This document shows positions 57,249-64,000 of a DNA stretch of 64,000 nucleotides, one piece after another. The translations under genes and the position numbers were made by a program. The notes beneath the pieces are model-generated. The model did not search any database. It was not told the DNA's origin and worked only from the letters and a program-made list of their open reading frames with translations. Numbering within the stretch: the stretch's first letter is position 1; each line of letters begins with the position of its first letter. This stretch comes from Cercis canadensis (Eukaryota; Streptophyta; Magnoliopsida; Fabales; Fabaceae), in NCBI GenBank assembly GCA_003255065.1, contig QAOA01008138.1, positions 774,982 through 838,981 of the forward strand. The letters run 5' to 3'.

Positions 57249-60200
57249 TTATAAAATTCTCCAAAGAGGTTTTAACAGCCCTAACACTATTTAAATGACC
57301 ATGTGCTAAACAATCCAATTTTCTATGAATATTTTCAAAAGGTAAAACCCATTAAACCTTTGTTGAAGCGGCACCACTTCATATTCACATTGGTGGAGTT
57401 CATTCCGTTGTCCCTGTTACTTTAAACAATTTTAAACAACTCCATCAAGAGCAAAGCTCATCCTCTGAATGTAACAGTAAGCACTAACCTCATGTTTTGT
57501 ATGAGACTCCTCTTAATTAGTGCTAAATTAGACACTTATAAATGACTTGTTGTTACCCATTAAACTTTAGTAATTACTAATTTGCAATTCAAAGTTGGGT
57601 TACCATCATTGGTGTCTAGAGGGTTCATTTTAGTCCCATACTACATGTTGTCCTCCATAGCATATCTCTTAGTAAAGATTTGGTAAAAGGATCAACCAAA
57701 TTATTTGCAGATTTCACATAGAGAAGTGAAATGGTAGCACTCAATATCAATTCTCTAATATAATCATGCCTTAGACTAATATGTCTTTACTTTCCATTAT
57801 ACATGTTATTGAAAGCACAATGCATTGTAACCTCACTATCACAGTGTATGGAAACATGTGGCATTGGTTGTGGCCACAACTCAATTTCAAACAACATGTT
57901 TCTTAACCACTCAACTTCCTTACCTGTAGTAGCCAAAGCAATAAACTCTACCTCCATGGTAGAATAGGCATGGCAGATTTGTTTCTTAGATGCCCAACAT
58001 ATTGCACCTCCAGCTAGTGTAAATATCCACCTTGTAATTGCGATACTTTCACTAGCTCTTGTTATCCAGCTTGCATATGAATAACCTTCTAGTACAACAG
58101 GAAAATCTGTATAAGATAACTTTAGGTTTGCAGTACTTTTCAGGTATCCAAATACCCTTCTAATTGCTTCCCAATGTTCTGTACTAGGACTACTTGTAAA
58201 TCTTGACAATTTACATACAGCAAAAGCAATATCAGGTCTTGTACAATGCATTGCATACATCAAGCTTCCTATAGCATTAACATATTTCAATTGTTCTATA
58301 GGTCTACCAATATTTTTCTCAAGTTTTGCACTAGTATCATATGGAGTATTGTATTCTCTAATTTTGAGATGTTCAAATTTGCTCAAAATTTTCTCTATGT
58401 AATGAGTTTGACTTAAAGTAAACCCATGATCATGCTTAGTAACTTTAATACCCAAAATTGTATTGACCTCATTAAGATCTTTAATCTTAATTTTTTTAGG
58501 TCAGAAACTTTTTAGTTTCATTTATACCATGCATGTTGGTACCAAAGATAAGCATATCATCTACATAGAGGCTAACTGTAACTCCATAATCTTTAGTAAA
58601 CTTGAAATAAATACATTTATTAGCAGTATTATGTCTAAACCCCAAAGACAAAATTGTTGAATCAAACTTTTCATGCCATTGTAGGAGCTTGTTTAAGACC
58701 ATACAAAGATTTTACAAGCTTACACAGTTTGTGTTTATTTCCATGAAGAACAAAACCTTCAGGTTGTTGCATGTAAACTTCTTCCTTTAAATCACCATTT
58801 AAAAATGTTGTTTTAACATCCATTTGATGTACATGTAATTTATATATAGATGCCAAAGCAAAAAGAACTCTAATGAATGTTATTCTAGCAATTGGAGCAT
58901 AGGTATCAAAATAATCTAGATCCTTCTTTTGAGTAAAACCTTTTGCAACTAGTCTTGCTTTAAAGGCTTGCAATGTACCATCAAAATTATATTTCCTCCT
59001 GAAAACCCATTTGTTACCAATGGGCTTTGAGCCAGGTGGTAAGTCAACTAGATCCAAGTATTATTAGACATTATTGAGTCCATTTCATCATTCACAGCTT
59101 CTTTCCAGAAAGCTGCATCTCTGGAAGTCATTACTTCTTCAAGAGTTTTGGGCTCACTTTCAATGTTTAATAATATCTTCACATTTTTACAAATCTGATT
59201 TCTACTACCTTCTACAAAAAAAGTAATGAAATCGGGATCAAGACTTTTTTCTTTTCTTGGCCTTTGACTTCTTATTGGTTCAGATGATTCATTTACTAGT
59301 TTTCTCTTACCCTTAGCAAAAGAATTAAGAGTATCAAAACTATTTTGATCCTGTGAATTTTGTGGTTCATGCATACCACTTTCAGGTTCATGCACAATTT
59401 GATCTAACATGAATTTTTCTTCAAAAAATTCAACATGAATAGATTCCAGAATAACATTAGACTATAAATTTAGAAGTCTATATGCTTTGGAATTTTGTGC
59501 ATAACCAACAAAAAACACTTTTAATTCCTCTTAGACCTAATTTGGTTCTTTGAGAATCAAGAAGTCTATAGAATGTAACACACCCCCACACTTTAAAATA
59601 ATCTAGATTTGGTTTTCTTCCATTCCAAATTTCATATGGTGAAATGTGTTTTCTTTGAAGGAACTTTGTTATGAATGTGACAGGCAGTAAGTAAAACTTT
59701 ACCCCACAAGTTATATGACAACTTAGCATTTAAAAGCATAGCATTTACCATATCAACTAGGGTTCTATTTTTCCTTTTTGCTAGTCCATTTTGCTGGGGT
59801 GTAAAAGGGATAGTTTTCTGATGGATTATTCCATTTTCTTCACAGAATTTATCAAATTCTATAGAGAAATATTCTCCACCTCTATCACTCTGAATTATTT
59901 TAATTTTTCTTTCCTTTTGATTCTCTACCATAGATTTAAATTTCTTAAATCTTTCAAAGGCCTCATCTTTTGTTCTTAATAGATATACATATAAAAATCA
60001 AGAACAATCATCTATATATGTAATGAAATACCTTTTTTCTCCTCTAGTTAATTTACCATTTAATTCACAAATATCAGAATGAATCAAATCTAAATTTTTT
60101 GTATCACGCTCTACTTTAGGAAAAGGTTTTCTTGTTATTTTTGCTTCAACACAAATTTCACATTTATCTTTATGAACATGCTTGCAATCAATATAATCAT

Positions 60201-60853
60201 GTGTTGACATATATTTTATCATAGGATAATTTAAGTGTCCTAGTCTAGCATGCCATAAAGTAGAAGAATCAATGTAAGTAGAAACAATGTTTGTTTCATT
60301 CACACTTAACTTAAACATGTCATCAAGGGAGTATCCTTTTCCTACAAACAGTCCACTCTTGGACATTACAATTTTGTCTGACTCTAGGACAATTTTAAAA
60401 CCCTTCTTACAAAGCAAACTTGCATAAACTAAGTTTCTTTTAACATCAGGAGCATGATGAACATTGACAAGGGTAAGTTCCTGCCTAGAAGTGAAATTCT
60501 GTACAACAGATCATTTGCCATGCACCTTGACACACTAGTGATTCCCCATTAGTATTTCATCTTGTTCCTCCAACTCATGGCAAGTTTTAAAAGTTTGCCT
60601 TGTTGTTGCAGACATGTATTGTTGCACCCGAATCTAGAAACCAATCTGTATTTCTTGATGCAACAGCCATGTTCAACTCAGTCACCATTCCAATTTGAAT
60701 GTTGGAAACAATTGTAACAAGTTCTTTTACTTCATCTTCCAACAAGTTGTCTAGTTTGGCTTTCTCAGAAGTATTTTCTTTCTTCTTTTCATAATTTTTG
60801 AATCTATATTCTTTGATGTAGTGTCCTTTCTTTCCACAGTGAAAGCAGACCTT

Positions 60854-60975
<122 letters not shown>

Positions 60976-61682
60976 CTGGACTTTAAGTTTGTCCTGATTC
61001 TTCCGTCCAGACTTGTTTCCGGATTTTTTGTTTCCGGAATTACTTATTATTGCATTCACTTGCTGCAAATTCTCTTTTGGATTCACATTTATTTTCATAA
61101 ACTTTTCATCTCTAACACGAGTTTCACACTCAATCTGTAAATGAGTTTGAAACTGTTCAAGAGTGAAATTATCAGGTGAATGCAACACTTTCTTTTTGCA
61201 CCCATTCCAAGAAGGAGGCAACTTGGACAAAATTGCTCATATCTAAAGGGTATCAGGAATTGAGATCTTCAAATCTCTTAATCTAGAAACTAAAATTTGT
61301 AGTTCATGGACTTGATCCATGACTAGCATGTTATTAGACATTTTAAAATCAAAGTAATTCAAAGCAAGAAATTTATCAATACCTCTCTTTTCGCTTTGAT
61401 ACTTGACTTCCAATGCATTCCATATGTCTTTTGGTGAAGTCAAATTTGAGTAGAGATCATAGAGACGATTTGTAAGGGTATGTAAAATGTGACCACGACA
61501 CACCAATTCATCTTCCTCACATTTTTGCCTTTGGTTTCTTACTTGATCCGAATCTTCAGTAGTTGGTGCAACAATGGGTGGTAGATTCGGGTCCGGGATA
61601 TAAAACACCTTCAAGGTTGTGAGTAAGAACTTCATCTTATCTTTACACCTTGTTAAATTCATTCCATCAAATTGGTTGAGTT

Positions 61683-61790
61683 TCACAGACACAATTGTCT
61701 ATTCAAAATAGACACAACTATCTGTTCAAAATAGACATAATTGTCTGTTCGAAACAAACACAATTGTCTATTCAGTTTTACTCATAAACT
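61683..61790. repeat. Palindromic-core repeats in the right copia LTR
   Basis: Counterpart of 56258-56350: AGACACAATTGTCTATTC, AGACACAACTATCTGTTC, AGACATAATTGTCTGTTC and a fourth unit. Confidence 0.8.
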
Positions 61791-61995
61791 AAATAGATAC
61801 AATTGTTTGTTTAATAAACCTTTCAACTTAATAAACCTTTCAATTTTCTAGGCTATTGGGCTAGCCTTATGGGTTTGTGCCCATTTATCTAAAGTTACTC
61901 TATAACTTTAGTTTGCCTTTATAAAGCCTTTTACATTCTTTAATTCAACCAATGTGGGACTTGGTTTTATAACCATCTTTACAAACTATTCAATA

Positions 61996-62909
61996 GTAGA
62001 TGAACTACATCTTACATGAGCAATAAAATAAAAGAAAACAAAGAAGTCAGTTCAAGGCAATATGCATAGCTATCAACTTGGTTGGTAACATGCTTTTAGG
62101 TAACATTTGGAGACCAAACATGCAATAGTGACAAAACTCAAAATTACTTTTTGACAGGAAAACTAAGTCAGAAATGGGGGCAAGAGGATGTATATACTAT
62201 ATATAAGTTTCATAAACAACATCAAAGAGAAAAAAAGCTCAAGGAAATTATCTAGGCAGTCAGATAAAGATTATAGGCAACAGGCATCAAATTTGTTAAA
62301 TGATTATAGTCTTTCAAAGGTGAGATAGTTTCTCTCCCTTCAAATAGTTCTTAACAATACATATTTGCCAAAATCTAAAGTCCCTTTCACTTATGTAGCT
62401 TTTATCTTAAAACAAACCGTAAAGACACGATTCACACCTTGTCATACAAATATCAACCAACATTAGAAAACAAGTCTAAGCTTTAGCTTCTAAATTGATT
62501 TTCAAAAGCTTGAAATGTGTATGTAGCATGTACTATGCAGTTAAAATGTTTCAAATTAGATGTCACATAAGATGTTCGAAGAGATTCACTGAAATACTTG
62601 CCATAGCAGTATAGTTAAATTGTTGTCTTATAATTGTTCATTAACAACATCTAATTTTTAATGGAAGTGGACCCACAATGGATATCAAGATATAAAGCTC
62701 AGCAAAATAATGAAACTTAAAGGAGGGCATTGGTTGTTCTTTATGAAACACCATTGACTCAGATTATTAATGATTATTCAAAACTCAGCAATCAAAAATA
62801 AGTAAGATCAAATAAATTTTAAGAAGTAGCATACTCTTAAGTAGCAAACAACAATCTAATTTAATGGGGAAACATACCTTCCAGCAAGTTTAGAATAGCC
62901 CAACTTTGT
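61996..62909. other. No gene seen
   Basis: AT-rich sequence between the copia right LTR and the next Tat-like LTR, without domains or obvious repeats. Confidence 0.5.
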
Positions 62910-64000
62910 TGTAGACACTGTATTTTGTCTGAGGTGTTACACATTTTAAAAAAAAAGAAAAGAAAAGAGAAAAGAAATTATTTTTAATTATTTAAAATTC
63001 CAAATTTATGTTTTTAAGTGGAAAATCTGATTCTAAGGTCTTTAAGGTCTCGTTTAGCTTTTGGATCAAAATTTTGGTCTTTGGGCATTGACCCACTTCA
63101 TTTTAACCCAAGTTAGGAGGCCCTTTGACACATTTGATTTTCTTTAAATACTTTGTTTATACATAAAAATTATAATTTTCTTAGCTTTTAGTGATTTTGG
63201 GTCAAAACCCATGTTTTGGGCTTGACCTGTTTTGCTAAAACCTTTGTTTGGGAGCCTTTAGGCCCACCTAATTTTTTTTTTTGTTTTCCTAATGTTTTTT
63301 GTCTAAATAAATGATATATGTTTGTTGGACTATTTAATATGTTTGAGGTCCAATTTGGGACTAATTGGACCAACCAACTTAGGTCCAAGGTTGAGCTCTT
63401 TGGGCTCACTTTGACCTAATTTGGCCTAATCGGCCCAGTAGGGTTTTGTGATTTTTATTTTTAATCAAAAAATTAAATAAATTTGTTAAAAATCTGAAGA
63501 GAGTTTAGTTAGGGTTTAAGGAATATTCCCAAGCATAAGTGAAAAGATCTAGCCTCAAGGAAGCTTCATGGAAGTTGCTTGTGCAAGGCAATTTTGGGAA
63601 AATTGCTAATGGGGGCTTTTTAACCTTATTTTTTCATGAAAAAAAACACAAATTGCATGGATTGAAGTGTCCAATTCATTTAGGGCATTTTAGAGAATAA
63701 TTATTAGATTTTTCACATAGCAAAGCTATAGGAAAGTATGAGGAATGTGCAAAAGGGTTAGGAAAGGACCGAACTACCCTTAACTTGCTCTCCAAGTTGA
63801 GAGGGCTGATTGCTAAAGAAGAAAGATAGAGAAAGCCTCTCAAAATAAATGCTCTCAAGGTGAAACACAAAGAAGGAGGGAGATTTGAGAGAAAAAAGAT
63901 CAAAAGAGCTAAGTTGAGAGAAAATAAAGAGAGAAAGGGTGAAAACTTGAGAAACTTCAATGTGTTCTTGAGTTGTTCTTCCCATTTTTGAGAAGGAAAA
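62910..64000 (+). mobile_element. Tat-like Ty3/gypsy LTR, second copy, cut by the window end
   Basis: Starts TGTAGACACTGTATTTTGTC, a common beginning of Tat-lineage LTRs. From about 63055 it aligns with 49108-50100 (for example TAGCTTTTGGATCAAA, TTTTGGGTCAAAACCCATGT, AGAGGGCTGATTGCTAAAG against AGAGGGTTGATTGCTTAAG). No coding region is seen. It continues past the right edge. Confidence 0.75.

Overview
The window looks like nuclear DNA of a flowering plant, most likely a eudicot. It is AT-rich and intron-bearing, and it is crowded with plant-type mobile elements: Ty1/copia, Ty3/gypsy including a Reina-like chromovirus and Tat-like long LTRs, a caulimovirid-like fossil, a Helitron, and hAT-, Mutator- and Harbinger-type DNA elements. 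One host gene is of a plant-only type, the ATL RING-H2 ubiquitin ligase. The sequence does not let me name a species. There is an 85-base N gap at 48999-49083 and there are single Ns at 30171, 50752 and 51760, so this is a draft assembly.

Layout, left to right. 1-1.7 kb holds rearranged pieces of a caulimovirid-like fossil around a 265-bp palindrome. 1.7-6.0 kb is a decayed Ty3/gypsy element with a second repeat nested in its protease region; that repeat carries a GC-rich minisatellite. 8.05-9.2 kb has minus-strand exon-like remnants of an unidentified gene. 9.81-15.14 kb is a young Reina-like element with two nearly identical LTRs and a perfect 5-bp target duplication. 15.88-16.98 kb is the only clearly intact host gene, an intronless ATL51/52-type RING-H2 E3 ligase.

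17.7-28.5 kb is bracketed by Harbinger-like inverted ends next to TAA. Inside are a 213-bp hAT-type MITE, a clean solo LTR (18571-19706), a Ty1/copia element (20239-24961), orphan plus-strand exons and a Harbinger transposase tail fragment. 28.8-32.1 kb carries the C-terminal exons of an NC2-alpha/DRAP1 (NF-YC11) gene. Its splice sites are good, but the N-terminal histone-fold exon is not in the window and the last exon has in-frame stops. A Tat-like LTR fragment sits just upstream. A second caulimovirid-like fossil (32.3-37.2 kb, minus strand) begins under 200 bp past the last NC2-alpha stop.

37.9-44.1 kb is a dead Helitron with Rep, helicase and a divergent RPA-like gene; a 437-bp hAT MITE is inserted in the RPA part. 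44.1-53.1 kb is a diverged tandem duplication around two small two-exon B3-domain genes on the minus strand, both interrupted. The second unit is split by a 3.4-kb Tat-like LTR that contains the N gap. 54.2-55.7 kb is a broken plant transposon-protein gene with a foldback MITE in it. 56.1-62.0 kb is a minus-strand Ty1/copia fossil holding a second foldback MITE with a 9-bp target duplication. 62.9-64.0 kb starts another copy of the Tat-like LTR and runs off the window.

The host genes show no sign of acting together as a pathway. The window reads as an insertion sink in which elements have landed beside or inside a few host genes. I did not find a convincing new biological system. The most useful observations are the nested insertions with readable target duplications, the interrupted NC2-alpha and B3 loci, and two places where the repeat structure suggests assembly trouble.
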